From Nocardioides dokdonensis FR1436 (GTDB taxonomy: Bacteria; Actinomycetota; Actinomycetes; Propionibacteriales; Nocardioidaceae), in NCBI RefSeq assembly GCF_001653335.1, contig NZ_CP015079.1:2356001-2420000 (forward strand): a stretch of 64,000 nt of DNA, given 5' to 3'. The notes under the pieces were generated by a model. It did no database searches, was not told where the DNA came from, and worked only from the letters and a program-made list of their open reading frames with translations. Shown here piece by piece: positions 55,339 through 64,000 of the stretch. The position numbers and the translations under genes were made by a program. Every line of letters begins with the position of its first letter. Positions within the stretch are counted from its first letter, which is position 1.

Positions 55339-55905
55339 GTGACCGAGCGTCGTACCTTCGTCATCGTCGACGGCGAGAACATCGACGCGACGCTCGGCAA
55401 CTCGCTCCACGGGCGGCGACCGACCCCCGAGGAGCGACCCCGCTGGGAGCGGGTGACGGCGTACGCCGAGAGCCTGTGGGGTCAGCCCACCCAGGGCCTG
55501 TTCTTCCTCAACGCCTCCAGCGGCCAGCTGCACACGCCGTTCGTGCAGGCCCTGCTGGCGATGAGCTACCGGCCGGTGCCGCTGTCGGGTGGCAGCGACG
55601 TGAAGGTCGTCGACGTCGGTATCCAGCGCACCCTGGAGGCCATCGCCCAGCGCGGCGAGGAGGCACCGGCCGACGTGCTGCTGTGCAGCCACGACGGCGA
55701 CTTCGCGCCGCAGGCCGGAGCGCTGCTCGACGCCGGGCACCGGGTGGGCCTGCTGGGCCTGCGCGAGTTCATGAGCACCGCCCTGACCGGGCTGGGCCTG
55801 GAGGTCCACGACCTCGAGGACGACGTCAACGCGTTCCTCTCCCCGCTGCCGCGGGTGCGGATCATCGCGCTCGAGGACTTCGACCCGGCCTACTTCCTTC
55901 GCTGA
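55339..55905 (+). CDS. NYN-domain protein (PIN-like RNase fold)
   Basis: 188 aa from GTG. The acidic residues of the NYN/PIN-like nuclease site are VIVDGENID, GSDVKVVDVGIQRTL and LLCSHDGDFAPQAGALLDAG. These predict metal-dependent RNase activity; no target is known. It is inserted between cysO and cysM with 11- and 15-bp gaps, where M. tuberculosis has no gene, so it is co-transcribed with the cysteine genes. An RNA-based control of the operon is possible but unproven. Confidence 0.85.
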   Translation: MTERRTFVIVDGENIDATLGNSLHGRRPTPEERPRWERVTAYAESLWGQPTQGLFFLNASSGQLHTPFVQALLAMSYRPVPLSGGSDVKVVDVGIQRTLEAIAQRGEEAPADVLLCSHDGDFAPQAGALLDAGHRVGLLGLREFMSTALTGLGLEVHDLEDDVNAFLSPLPRVRIIALEDFDPAYFLR

Positions 55906-56868
<963 letters not shown>

Positions 56869-56986
56869 GGCCCCTCACCCGCCGGTGACCCGGCTGGCGC
56901 CCGGCGCGGTGGCCGTGCCCCGCCCCACACGTGACCTGTGCCGCCTTGTCGTGCGGGCGAACGAGACTTGTGCCTACCCTTCACCC

Positions 56987-57811
56987 GTGCCGCCTGTGTC
57001 CTCCCCGCCGTCGAAGGACGCCCCGATCGGGATCTTCGACTCCGGATTCGGGGGCCTGACCGTGGCGCGCTCGGTCATCGACCAGCTGCCGCACGAGTCG
57101 GTGGTCTACCTCGGCGACACCGCGCGGCAGCCGTACGGCCCGCGGCCGATCGGCCAGGTGCGGGAGTACGCGCTCGAGTGCCTCGACCACCTCGTGGAGA
57201 CCGGCGTCAAGGCGCTGGTCATCGCCTGCAACTCCGCGAGCGCCGCGATGCTGCGCGACGCGCGGGAGCGCTACGACGTACCGGTGGTCGAGGTGATCTA
57301 CCCCGCGACCCGCCGCGCGGTGGCCGCCACCCGCACCGGGCGGATCGGGGTGATCTGCACCCGCGCCACCGCCGAGTCGATGGCCTACGACGACGCCTTC
57401 GCCGCCGCGCCGCACCTGGAGCTGACCACCCGCGCCTGCCCCCGCTTCGTCGACTTCGTCGAGGCCGGGGTGACCGCCGGGGACGACCTGCTGGCCGCGG
57501 CCCACGAGTACCTCGACCCGTTGAGCGAGGCCGGTGTCGACACCCTGATCCTGGGGTGCACCCACTACCCGCTCCTGACGGGCATCATCTCCTACGTGAT
57601 GGGCGACGGAGTGACCCTGGTGAGCTCCGCCGAGGAGTGCGCGAAGGACGTCTACAAGATGCTGGTCGTCAACGACCTCCTGCGCGACGGCGGCGAGCCC
57701 CGGCACCAGTTCCTCACCACCGGTGAGCCCGAGGAGTTCGCGGCCGTCGGCCGGCGCTTCCTCGGACCCGAGATGGTGGCCGCGACCGGCCTGGCCGGGA
57801 GCCTCGCGTGA
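56987..57811 (+). CDS. murI: Glutamate racemase
   Basis: 274 aa from GTG at 56987. [34 protein letters not shown], catalytic cysteines in [10 protein letters not shown] and [11 protein letters not shown]. Makes D-glutamate for peptidoglycan. Frame extension upstream to 56807 overlaps cysM and was not used. Same position as Rv1338 in M. tuberculosis, though the rhomboid gene (Rv1337) between cysM and murI is absent here. Confidence 0.95.
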   Translation: MPPVSSPPSKDAPIGIFDSGFGGLTVARSVIDQLPHESVVYLGDTARQPYGPRPIGQVREYALECLDHLVETGVKALVIACNSASAAMLRDARERYDVPVVEVIYPATRRAVAATRTGRIGVICTRATAESMAYDDAFAAAPHLELTTRACPRFVDFVEAGVTAGDDLLAAAHEYLDPLSEAGVDTLILGCTHYPLLTGIISYVMGDGVTLVSSAEECAKDVYKMLVVNDLLRDGGEPRHQFLTTGEPEEFAAVGRRFLGPEMVAATGLAGSLA

Positions 57812-58590
57812 GCGCCCCGACGCTGCGGCTGACCGTCGTCGGCTGCTCCGGGTCCTACCCGGGCCCGGAGTCACCCGCGTCGTGCTACCTGCTCGAGGCC
57901 GAGCACGACGACGGCAGCGGGCCGCGCACCTGGCGGGTCGTCGTCGACCTCGGCAGCGGCGCGCTGGGTGCCCTGCAGCGCTACGCCGACCCGCTGGCCA
58001 TCGACGCGGTGCTGATCAGCCACCTGCACGCCGACCACTGCCTCGACATGTGCGGCTACCACGTGCTGCGGCGCTACCACCCCTCCGGCAAGCAGCCGCT
58101 GCTGCCGGTCCACGGCCCCGTCGGCACCGCCGACCGGTTGGCCCGCGGCTACGACCTCGAGCCCGACCCCGGCATGCGCGAGGAGTTCGACTTCCACGTC
58201 TGGGACGCCCCGGTGCAGGTCGGGCCCTTCCACGTGGTCCCGATCCCGGTCGACCACCCGGTGGAGGCGTTCGGGATGCGGATCTCGGTCGGCGACGTGA
58301 CGCTGGGCTACTCCGGCGACACCGGCCCCTGCGCCGGTCTCGACGCCGTCGCGGAGGGTGTCGACCTGTTCCTCGCCGAGGCCTCCTTCCGCACCGGGGA
58401 CCACAACCCGCCGCACCTGCACCTGACCGGCACCGACTGCGGCGAGGCCGCTGCCCGCGGTCAGGTCGGGCGCCTGGTGCTCACGCACGTGCCGCCCTGG
58501 TTCGACCCCGCCGACGCCCTCGCCGAGGCCACGGCCGTCTTCGACGGACCGATCGAGCTCGCCAGCGCCGGGGCGGTCTACGAGCTCTGA
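57808..58590 (+). CDS. Metallo-beta-lactamase-fold hydrolase (Rv1339-like)
   Basis: 260 aa, GTG overlapping the murI stop. The metal motif is [19 protein letters not shown], followed by [22 protein letters not shown] and [10 protein letters not shown]. Its place between murI and rph matches Rv1339, reported to act as an atypical class II cyclic-AMP phosphodiesterase. That activity is likely but not proven by sequence. Confidence 0.88.
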   Translation: MSAPTLRLTVVGCSGSYPGPESPASCYLLEAEHDDGSGPRTWRVVVDLGSGALGALQRYADPLAIDAVLISHLHADHCLDMCGYHVLRRYHPSGKQPLLPVHGPVGTADRLARGYDLEPDPGMREEFDFHVWDAPVQVGPFHVVPIPVDHPVEAFGMRISVGDVTLGYSGDTGPCAGLDAVAEGVDLFLAEASFRTGDHNPPHLHLTGTDCGEAAARGQVGRLVLTHVPPWFDPADALAEATAVFDGPIELASAGAVYEL

Positions 58591-58694
58591 GGCGGCTGCA
58601 CGAGTCCCCGGTCACCCCCCTGTCGACCTAGGGACCCGGGCCTACTCCCGCCTGTCGGCTTCGCCACGGGCGCTTCATCGGGCAGGGTGGAGCC

Positions 58695-59621
58695 ATGATC
58701 ATCGTGGATCACCTCACCAGGAAGTACGGCTCGTTCGCGGCCGTCGACGACGTCTCCTTCGTCGCCCAGCCGGGCCGGGTCACCGGGTTCCTCGGCCCCA
58801 ACGGCGCGGGCAAGACGACCACCATGCGCGTCATGGTCGGGCTGACCCCGGCCACGAGCGGGTCGGTGACGATCGGCGGCCACGCCTACCGGGACATCCC
58901 CAACCCCGGACGCCACGTGGGCGTGCTGCTCGACGCCTCCGCCCAGCACGCCGGGCGCACCGGTCGCGAGGTGCTGACCATCGGCGCCCGCACGATGGGC
59001 CTGCCCGACTCACGCATCGACGAGATGCTCGAGCTGGTCTCGTTGACCGGCCCGGAGTCCAAGCGCCGGCTGCGCAACTACTCGCTCGGCATGCGTCAGC
59101 GCCTCGGCATCGCGCACGCACTGCTCGGCGACCCCTCGGTGCTGATCCTCGACGAGCCCGCCAACGGCCTCGACCCCGCCGGCATCCGGTGGATGCGCGG
59201 GCTGCTCAAGGGGTACGCCGACCGCGGCGGCACGGTGCTGCTCTCCAGCCACCTGCTGCACGAGGTCGAGCAGATCGCCGACGAGATGATCCTCATCGGC
59301 CGCGGCCGCGTGGTCGCCCAGGGCGACAAGAAGTCGCTGCTGCAGGGCCAGGCGGCCAGCACCCTGGTCACCTCCACCGACAACACCCGGCTCGCCGAGG
59401 TGCTGCGCGCCCAGGGGATCGCCGTGACCCCGGCCGGCGAGGGGCTGCGTGCCGAGTGCGCCGCCCTCGACGTCGGCCGCGCCGCGGCCGAGCACGGCCT
59501 CGTCCTCACCGACCTGCGCACCGGCTCGGCCGGCCTCGAGGACCTCTTCCTCGAGCTGACCGCCAGCACCCAACGTGAAGGCCACCCCCAGGCCGCGACC
59601 CAGCAGGGAGCCTCCGCATGA
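58695..59621 (+). CDS. ABC transporter ATP-binding protein
   Basis: 308 aa. Walker A GPNGAGKTTTMRVMVGL; signature YSLGMRQRLGIAHALLG; Walker B VLILDEPANGLDP; switch His in LLSSHLLHEVEQIAD. The C-terminal ~80 residues are the CcmA/NodI-type extension. With the next permease gene (4-bp overlap) it forms an ABC-2-type exporter. Confidence 0.93.
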   Translation: MIIVDHLTRKYGSFAAVDDVSFVAQPGRVTGFLGPNGAGKTTTMRVMVGLTPATSGSVTIGGHAYRDIPNPGRHVGVLLDASAQHAGRTGREVLTIGARTMGLPDSRIDEMLELVSLTGPESKRRLRNYSLGMRQRLGIAHALLGDPSVLILDEPANGLDPAGIRWMRGLLKGYADRGGTVLLSSHLLHEVEQIADEMILIGRGRVVAQGDKKSLLQGQAASTLVTSTDNTRLAEVLRAQGIAVTPAGEGLRAECAALDVGRAAAEHGLVLTDLRTGSAGLEDLFLELTASTQREGHPQAATQQGASA

Positions 59622-60421
59622 GCGCCACCACCCCCGCGACCCACGCCGGCGCGCCCGGCATGCTCGATGTCAGCGGCACCCCGCGGGTCCCGCTGAGCCG
59701 CCTCGTCACCGTCGAGCTGCGCAAGAGCCTCGACACCCGCGCGGGGCGCTGGTTCACCGGGTCGATCCTGGCGCTGTGCCTGGCGATCGTGGTGATCTAC
59801 GCCCTGATCGCGCCGGAGGGCGCCATCGACCTCGGCGACTTCCTGCTCGTCTCCGGCAGCGTGCTGGGCTACTTCCTGCCGATCCTCATCATCTTGATGG
59901 TCACCAGCGAGTGGAGCCAGCGCACCGGGCTGGTCACGTTCACCCTCGAGCCGCACCGGCCCCGGGTCGTGGCAGCCAAGTTCCTCGCCGGGCTGCTGCT
60001 CGGGGTCGGCCTGATCGTGGTCGCCGCGCTGATCGGAGTGCTCGGCGTGCTGATCGCCGGCGGCGGCTGGGACGTCGAGACCGGCCTGATCGTCAACGGG
60101 TTCGTGATCGCGAACATCATCGGCATCCTCCTCGGCTTCGCCATCGCGATGCTGCTGATGAACACCCCCGCCGCGATCGTCGCCTACTTCATCTACACGC
60201 TGGTGCTGCCGATCGCCGTCGGCATCCTCGGCGCGTTCCAGGAGTGGTTCGCTGACCTGGCGCCGTGGATCGAGTTCAACACCGCCCAGGCGAGCCTCTT
60301 CGAGGGTGACTACGTCCCCACCGGCGAGGAGCTGGGCCAGCTGATCACCTCCGGGCTCATCTGGCTGGTGCTGCCGCTGGTGCTGGGCACGCTGCGGCTG
60401 CTGCGCGCCGAGCCGAAGTAA
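59618..60421 (+). CDS. ABC-2-type transporter permease
   Basis: 267 aa with six predicted helices. LVTVELRKSLDTRAGRWFTG is the usual N-terminal amphipathic part, FLPILIILMVTSEWSQRTGL follows with the EWSQRTG coupling motif. Substrate unknown. The pair interrupts the otherwise conserved murI-MBL-rph order. Confidence 0.92.
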   Translation: MSATTPATHAGAPGMLDVSGTPRVPLSRLVTVELRKSLDTRAGRWFTGSILALCLAIVVIYALIAPEGAIDLGDFLLVSGSVLGYFLPILIILMVTSEWSQRTGLVTFTLEPHRPRVVAAKFLAGLLLGVGLIVVAALIGVLGVLIAGGGWDVETGLIVNGFVIANIIGILLGFAIAMLLMNTPAAIVAYFIYTLVLPIAVGILGAFQEWFADLAPWIEFNTAQASLFEGDYVPTGEELGQLITSGLIWLVLPLVLGTLRLLRAEPK

Positions 60422-60460
60422 CGCCGTAGCCGCGACCGGCCCCGGATCGTTGAGCCGGAC

Positions 60461-61924
60461 GTGCGCCGACTGCTGCTGCTCGCCCTGACGTTCCTGCTGG
60501 TCACACCGGTTCCGGCTCCCGCCGTCGGCACGGCACCCGAAGACCCGGGGCGCCGCGCCGACGGCCCGGCGGCGACAGCGGTGCCGCTCCCGAGGCTGAG
60601 CGCCCCGCCCGGCGGGCTGCACGGTCACCCTCTGTGGGACTCCTGGCACGACCTGGAGCCGTTCGGCTACACCGAGTCCGAGCTCCTCGTCTCCGGGACC
60701 GCGACGTCGGCGGACGGCGCCAGCACGGCGCCGTACACGACCCGGGTGGTCATCACCCGGCCGCAGCAGCGCCGCGACTTCAACGGCACGGTGCTGCTGG
60801 ACTGGGTCAACGTCACCGCCCAGTTCGAGAACGCCGTTGACACCCTCGAGGCGCGCGAGATGCTGCTGCGCGAGGGGGTGGCCTTCGTCCACGTCAGTGC
60901 GCAGAAGGCCGGCCTGTGCTGCACCCCGCTGACCCCGCAGGTGTGGGACCCGGTGCGCTACGCCGACCTCGACCACCCGGGCGACGCGTACGCCGCCGAC
61001 ATGTTCGCCCAGGTCGCGCGAGCGGTGCGGACCCGCCGGGTCGGCTCGGTGCGACCGCTCGGCCCGCTGCGTGTACGCCGCGTGCTCGCTGCCGGCCAGT
61101 CGCAGTCGGCCAGTAGGCTGCACACCTTCGTCAACGCCCGACCCGACGGCTCCGGGGTCATCGACGGCTTCCTGATCCACGGCGGCGGAGGCCTCGAGTA
61201 CGGCCCGCGCCTGCGCGTGCCCGTGCTGCAGATGAACAGCGACTGGGCCGAGAGCACCGGCACCCCCGACGACGACCCGCGCTTCCGGCTGTGGGAGGTG
61301 GCCGGGTCCGCGCACGCCGACTTCTTCATCGGCCATCAGCAGGTCTTCGGCCAGGCTCCCCGGGTCCTCGACCAGCCCCCGAAGGACCGCGCCGGCTACG
61401 AGGCGCTCATCGAGACCGCCGGCAACTACGGCCAGGTGCCCGACCTGCTGCAGGCGGCCTGCACCGTCGCCGGGGCCACCATGCCGACCCGCTACGCGGT
61501 CTCCAGCGCGCTGCACCGCCTCGACCGGTGGGTGCGCACCGGAGTGGCGCCGGCGCCGACGCCGCGCTACCGCTACAGCCCCGACGGGCAGACCCCGCTG
61601 CGCGACGCCGATCACAACGTGCGCGGCGGGATCCGGCTGCCGCCGATGCAGGTGCCGGTCGCGAGCTACCGCTCCGACGACTGCCAGCTGGGCGGCATCA
61701 CGGTGCCGTTCAGCGACCAGGAGCTGGCGCAGCGCTACCCGACGTTCGGCGACTACCAGCGCCGGATGCGCCTCGCCACCGATCGCTCCGTGCGCCGGGG
61801 CTGGCTGCTGCCCGCTGACGCGGTCGACATGATGCGCCGGGTCTGCGCCGTGCGCTCCCGCTACCCCAGCGCGGACCAGGGTCGCTGCCGCGGGTACCGG
61901 CCGCCGCGCTTCCCCCGGCACTGA
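60461..61924 (+). CDS. Secreted alpha/beta-hydrolase-domain protein
   Basis: 487 aa from GTG with a signal peptide ([20 protein letters not shown]). The hydrolase core includes [26 protein letters not shown]-type nucleophile [23 protein letters not shown] and a C-terminal [12 protein letters not shown]. It matches the alpha/beta hydrolase domain family found as single large secreted esterases in actinobacteria. Substrate unknown. There is no promoter-sized gap to rph, but no coupling either. Confidence 0.85.
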   Translation: MRRLLLLALTFLLVTPVPAPAVGTAPEDPGRRADGPAATAVPLPRLSAPPGGLHGHPLWDSWHDLEPFGYTESELLVSGTATSADGASTAPYTTRVVITRPQQRRDFNGTVLLDWVNVTAQFENAVDTLEAREMLLREGVAFVHVSAQKAGLCCTPLTPQVWDPVRYADLDHPGDAYAADMFAQVARAVRTRRVGSVRPLGPLRVRRVLAAGQSQSASRLHTFVNARPDGSGVIDGFLIHGGGGLEYGPRLRVPVLQMNSDWAESTGTPDDDPRFRLWEVAGSAHADFFIGHQQVFGQAPRVLDQPPKDRAGYEALIETAGNYGQVPDLLQAACTVAGATMPTRYAVSSALHRLDRWVRTGVAPAPTPRYRYSPDGQTPLRDADHNVRGGIRLPPMQVPVASYRSDDCQLGGITVPFSDQELAQRYPTFGDYQRRMRLATDRSVRRGWLLPADAVDMMRRVCAVRSRYPSADQGRCRGYRPPRFPRH

Positions 61925-61956
61925 CGCCCGACGCCCGGCTGGTTAGGGTCGCGAGC

Positions 61957-62679
61957 ATGACTGCACGCGAGGACGGCCGCGCCGACGACGAGCTCCGCCC
62001 GATCACCATCACCCGCAACTGGCTCGACCACGCCGCGGGCTCGGTGCTCGTGGAGTTCGGCCGGACCAAGGTGCTGTGCGCCGCCTCGGCCTCCACCGGC
62101 GTGCCGCGCTGGCGCAAGGGCTCCGGGCTGGGCTGGGTCACCGCGGAGTACGCGATGCTCCCGGCCGCGACCAACACCCGCTCGGACCGGGAGTCCGTCA
62201 AGGGCCGCATCGGAGGTCGCACCCACGAGATCAGCCGGCTCATCGGCCGCTCGCTGCGCGCGGTGGTCGACTACGAGGCGCTGGGGGAGAACACCATCCA
62301 GCTCGACTGCGACGTGCTCCAGGCCGACGGCGGCACCCGCACCGCCGCGATCACCGGCGCCTACGTGGCCCTCGCCGACGCGGTCGCGCACCTGCGCTCC
62401 ACCGGGGCGATCAAGGGCGAGCCGCTCACGGGGTCGGTGGCCGCGGTCTCGGTCGGCATCATCGACGGCATCCCGCGCCTGGACCTGCCCTACGTCGAGG
62501 ACGTGCGCGCCGAGACCGACATGAACGTCGTGATGACGGGCACCGGCTCGTTCATCGAGGTGCAGGGCACCGCCGAGGGGGCCGCCTTCGACCGCGCCGA
62601 GCTCGATGCCCTGCTCGACCTCGCCGGCAAGGGCTGCGTCGACCTGACCCGGATGCAGGCCGAGGCCCTGGCTCGATGA
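61957..62679 (+). CDS. rph: Ribonuclease PH
   Basis: 240 aa. [15 protein letters not shown] start [57 protein letters not shown] and [20 protein letters not shown]. 3'-5' phosphorolytic exoribonuclease that trims tRNA ends. Overlaps the rdgB start by 4 bp, as usual in actinobacteria. Confidence 0.97.
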   Translation: MTAREDGRADDELRPITITRNWLDHAAGSVLVEFGRTKVLCAASASTGVPRWRKGSGLGWVTAEYAMLPAATNTRSDRESVKGRIGGRTHEISRLIGRSLRAVVDYEALGENTIQLDCDVLQADGGTRTAAITGAYVALADAVAHLRSTGAIKGEPLTGSVAAVSVGIIDGIPRLDLPYVEDVRAETDMNVVMTGTGSFIEVQGTAEGAAFDRAELDALLDLAGKGCVDLTRMQAEALAR

Positions 62680-63326
62680 GCCGCTCGACTGACGGGGGCG
62701 GCGAGACCCGGCAGGTCGTCCTCGCCTCCCGCAACGCCAAGAAGGTCGCGGAGATGCAGCGGATCCTGCGCGAGCACGCTCCGGACCTCGAGGTCGTCGG
62801 CCTCGACGACGTGGCGGCGTACGACGAGCCGGTCGAGGACCAGCCCACCTTCGCCGGCAACGCGCTGCTCAAGGCGCACGCAGGGCACGCGGCCACCGGC
62901 CTGCCGACGCTGGCCGACGACTCCGGCCTGTGCGTCGACGCGCTCAACGGCATGCCCGGCGTGCTCTCCGCACGGTGGTCCGGCCGGGCGAAGGACGACG
63001 CGGCGAACAACGCGCTGCTGCTCGCCCAGCTCCACGACGTGCCCGAGGTGCGCCGGGGCGCGCACTTCGCCTGCGCGGTCGCCTTCGTGCACGGCGACGG
63101 GGAGCTGGTCGTCGAGGGGCGGATGGACGGCACCGTGATCCGTGAGGTGCGTGGCGAGGGCGGGTTCGGCTACGACGGGCTCTTCGTCGCCGACGAGCAC
63201 TCCGAGCCCGAGCGCACCAGCGCCGAGCTCGAGCCGGCGGAGAAGGACCGGCTCTCCCACCGTGGTCGGGCGCTGCGCGAGATGGCTCCACTGGTCGCCG
63301 CGGCGCTGGCCGACGAGCCGGCCTGA
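62676..63326 (+). CDS. rdgB: RdgB/HAM1 non-canonical purine NTP pyrophosphatase
   Basis: 216 aa. [54 protein letters not shown] and [10 protein letters not shown] with [11 protein letters not shown]. It removes dITP, ITP and XTP from nucleotide pools. Coupled to rph by the overlapping ATGA. Confidence 0.96.
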   Translation: MSRSTDGGGETRQVVLASRNAKKVAEMQRILREHAPDLEVVGLDDVAAYDEPVEDQPTFAGNALLKAHAGHAATGLPTLADDSGLCVDALNGMPGVLSARWSGRAKDDAANNALLLAQLHDVPEVRRGAHFACAVAFVHGDGELVVEGRMDGTVIREVRGEGGFGYDGLFVADEHSEPERTSAELEPAEKDRLSHRGRALREMAPLVAAALADEPA

Positions 63327-63362
63327 CGACGCGGAGCGACCCGACGCCCTAGGATCACCGCC

Positions 63363-63944
63363 GTGAACCGTCACTTCCTGCTGCGCCGCTCCATCGCCCG
63401 TGTGCTGCTGCGACTGGTGCGCTGGCGCACCGTGGGGGAGGTGCCGCGCAAGGGCGTGCTCGTGGGTGCGCCGCACACCTCCAACTGGGACTGGGTGCTG
63501 ACCCTCCTGCTGGCCTGGGACAACAGCGTCACGATCCGGCTGCTGGTGAAGCAGGAGTTCTTCAAGGGCCCGGTGGGCTGGTTCCTGCGCGTCACGGGCT
63601 CGGTGCCGCTGGACCGGGCCAACCCCGGCGCCACCATCCGCCAGCTCATCGCCGACTCCAAGACCGACGAGACGTTCCTGCTCGGGCTCGCCGCCGAGGG
63701 CACCCGCAGCAAGAGCGAGTACTGGAAGTCCGGCTTCTACCGGATCTCCCAGCAGACCGGCCTGCCGGTCACCCTCGCCTTCGTCGACAAGCCCACGCGA
63801 CGCGTCGGCTGGGGGCCCACGTTCGCGCTCACCGGCGACGTCTCGGCCGACATGGATCGCATCCGCGAGTTCTTCGCGGACAAGACGGGCCTGCGCCCCG
63901 AGCTCACCACCACCCCCCGCCTCAAGGAGGAGGGCCCGGCCTGA
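63363..63944 (+). CDS. PlsC-type lysophospholipid acyltransferase
   Basis: 193 aa from GTG. Acyltransferase block I in GAPHTSNWDWVLTLLLAWD (H-x4-D); VKQEFFKGPVGWFLRVTGSV; block III AAEGTRSKSEYWKSGFY. Short for PlsC, of the membrane-associated subgroup with HTSNWD. Probably acylates lysophosphatidate or a related lipid. It sits after rdgB and ends 2 bp before copy D of the dispersed repeat. Confidence 0.85.
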   Translation: MNRHFLLRRSIARVLLRLVRWRTVGEVPRKGVLVGAPHTSNWDWVLTLLLAWDNSVTIRLLVKQEFFKGPVGWFLRVTGSVPLDRANPGATIRQLIADSKTDETFLLGLAAEGTRSKSEYWKSGFYRISQQTGLPVTLAFVDKPTRRVGWGPTFALTGDVSADMDRIREFFADKTGLRPELTTTPRLKEEGPA

Positions 63945-63946
63945 CC

Positions 63947-63990
63947 GACGAGCGGTCACTTCTGCACCACCCAGCAGTCAGTTCTGCACC
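63947..63990 (+). repeat. Dispersed intergenic repeat, copy D
   Basis: GCGGTCACTTCTGCACCA followed by GCAGTCAGTTCTGCACC, the clearest version of the two-unit element. It begins 2 bp after the acyltransferase stop codon. Confidence 0.82.
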
Positions 63991-64000
63991 TGGGGGCGGC

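Noticed and set aside
59096..61921. Long minus-strand open frame of about 940 codons
   Set aside because: Antisense to the ABC transporter and hydrolase genes; composition of a GC-rich shadow.

Overview
The window is a contiguous piece of a very GC-rich actinobacterial chromosome. Gene order and protein types point to a Nocardioides-like member of the Propionibacteriales: ftsX, an M23 peptidase and smpB followed by ssrA, DUF222/HNH nucleases, a DUF3039-helicase pair, clpS-DUF2017, and a mec-cysO-cysM-murI-rph-rdgB block that parallels Mycobacterium tuberculosis Rv1334-Rv1341. The assignment rests on recognition only; no search was run.

Layout. 1-9.6 kb: cell division and trans-translation genes (ftsX end, a divisome-type M23 hydrolase, smpB), then an amidohydrolase, a secreted M1 peptidase, a DUF222-HNH nuclease and two membrane-anchored proteins. 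9.6-10.0 kb: ssrA (tmRNA), with a readable tag peptide ANTNRSSFALAA. 10.0-19.3 kb: a genomic island inserted exactly at the 3' end of ssrA. It is bounded by 59-bp perfect direct repeats and has a third, diverged copy inside. It contains a decayed hsdM gene, a transmembrane Ser/Thr kinase, a convergent pair of DUF262 genes (one with a GmrD-like HNH domain) that overlap by 4 bp, and two small membrane proteins. No integrase is visible. This island is the best candidate for an uncharacterised defence system.

19.4-40 kb: core and accessory metabolism: a DinB-VOC fusion with a divergent WYL regulator, gluconate permease with GntR regulator, a multicopper oxidase pair, UvrA2, a sodium/solute symporter with a 43-aa partner, an HTH protein fused to an ECF-S-like membrane domain, an M43 protease coupled to a HIT protein that seems to start at CTG, a FabG-type reductase, a DUF3048 lipoprotein and a TetR locus. 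40-54 kb: yqgE, DUF3039 and helicase, IclR, Lrp and hppD (tyrosine catabolism), two tandem paralogous lipoproteins, an MFS/ArsR pair, an NAD-salvage operon, clpS and glutamate dehydrogenase. 54.5-64 kb: mec-cysO-NYN-cysM, murI, a metallo-beta-lactamase-fold protein, an ABC exporter, a secreted hydrolase, rph, rdgB and an acyltransferase.

A dispersed intergenic repeat built on a unit like GTCACTTCTGCACC occurs four times (40.07, 47.48, 49.33 and 63.95 kb). Several divergent gene pairs carry clear palindromes that are plausible operators.
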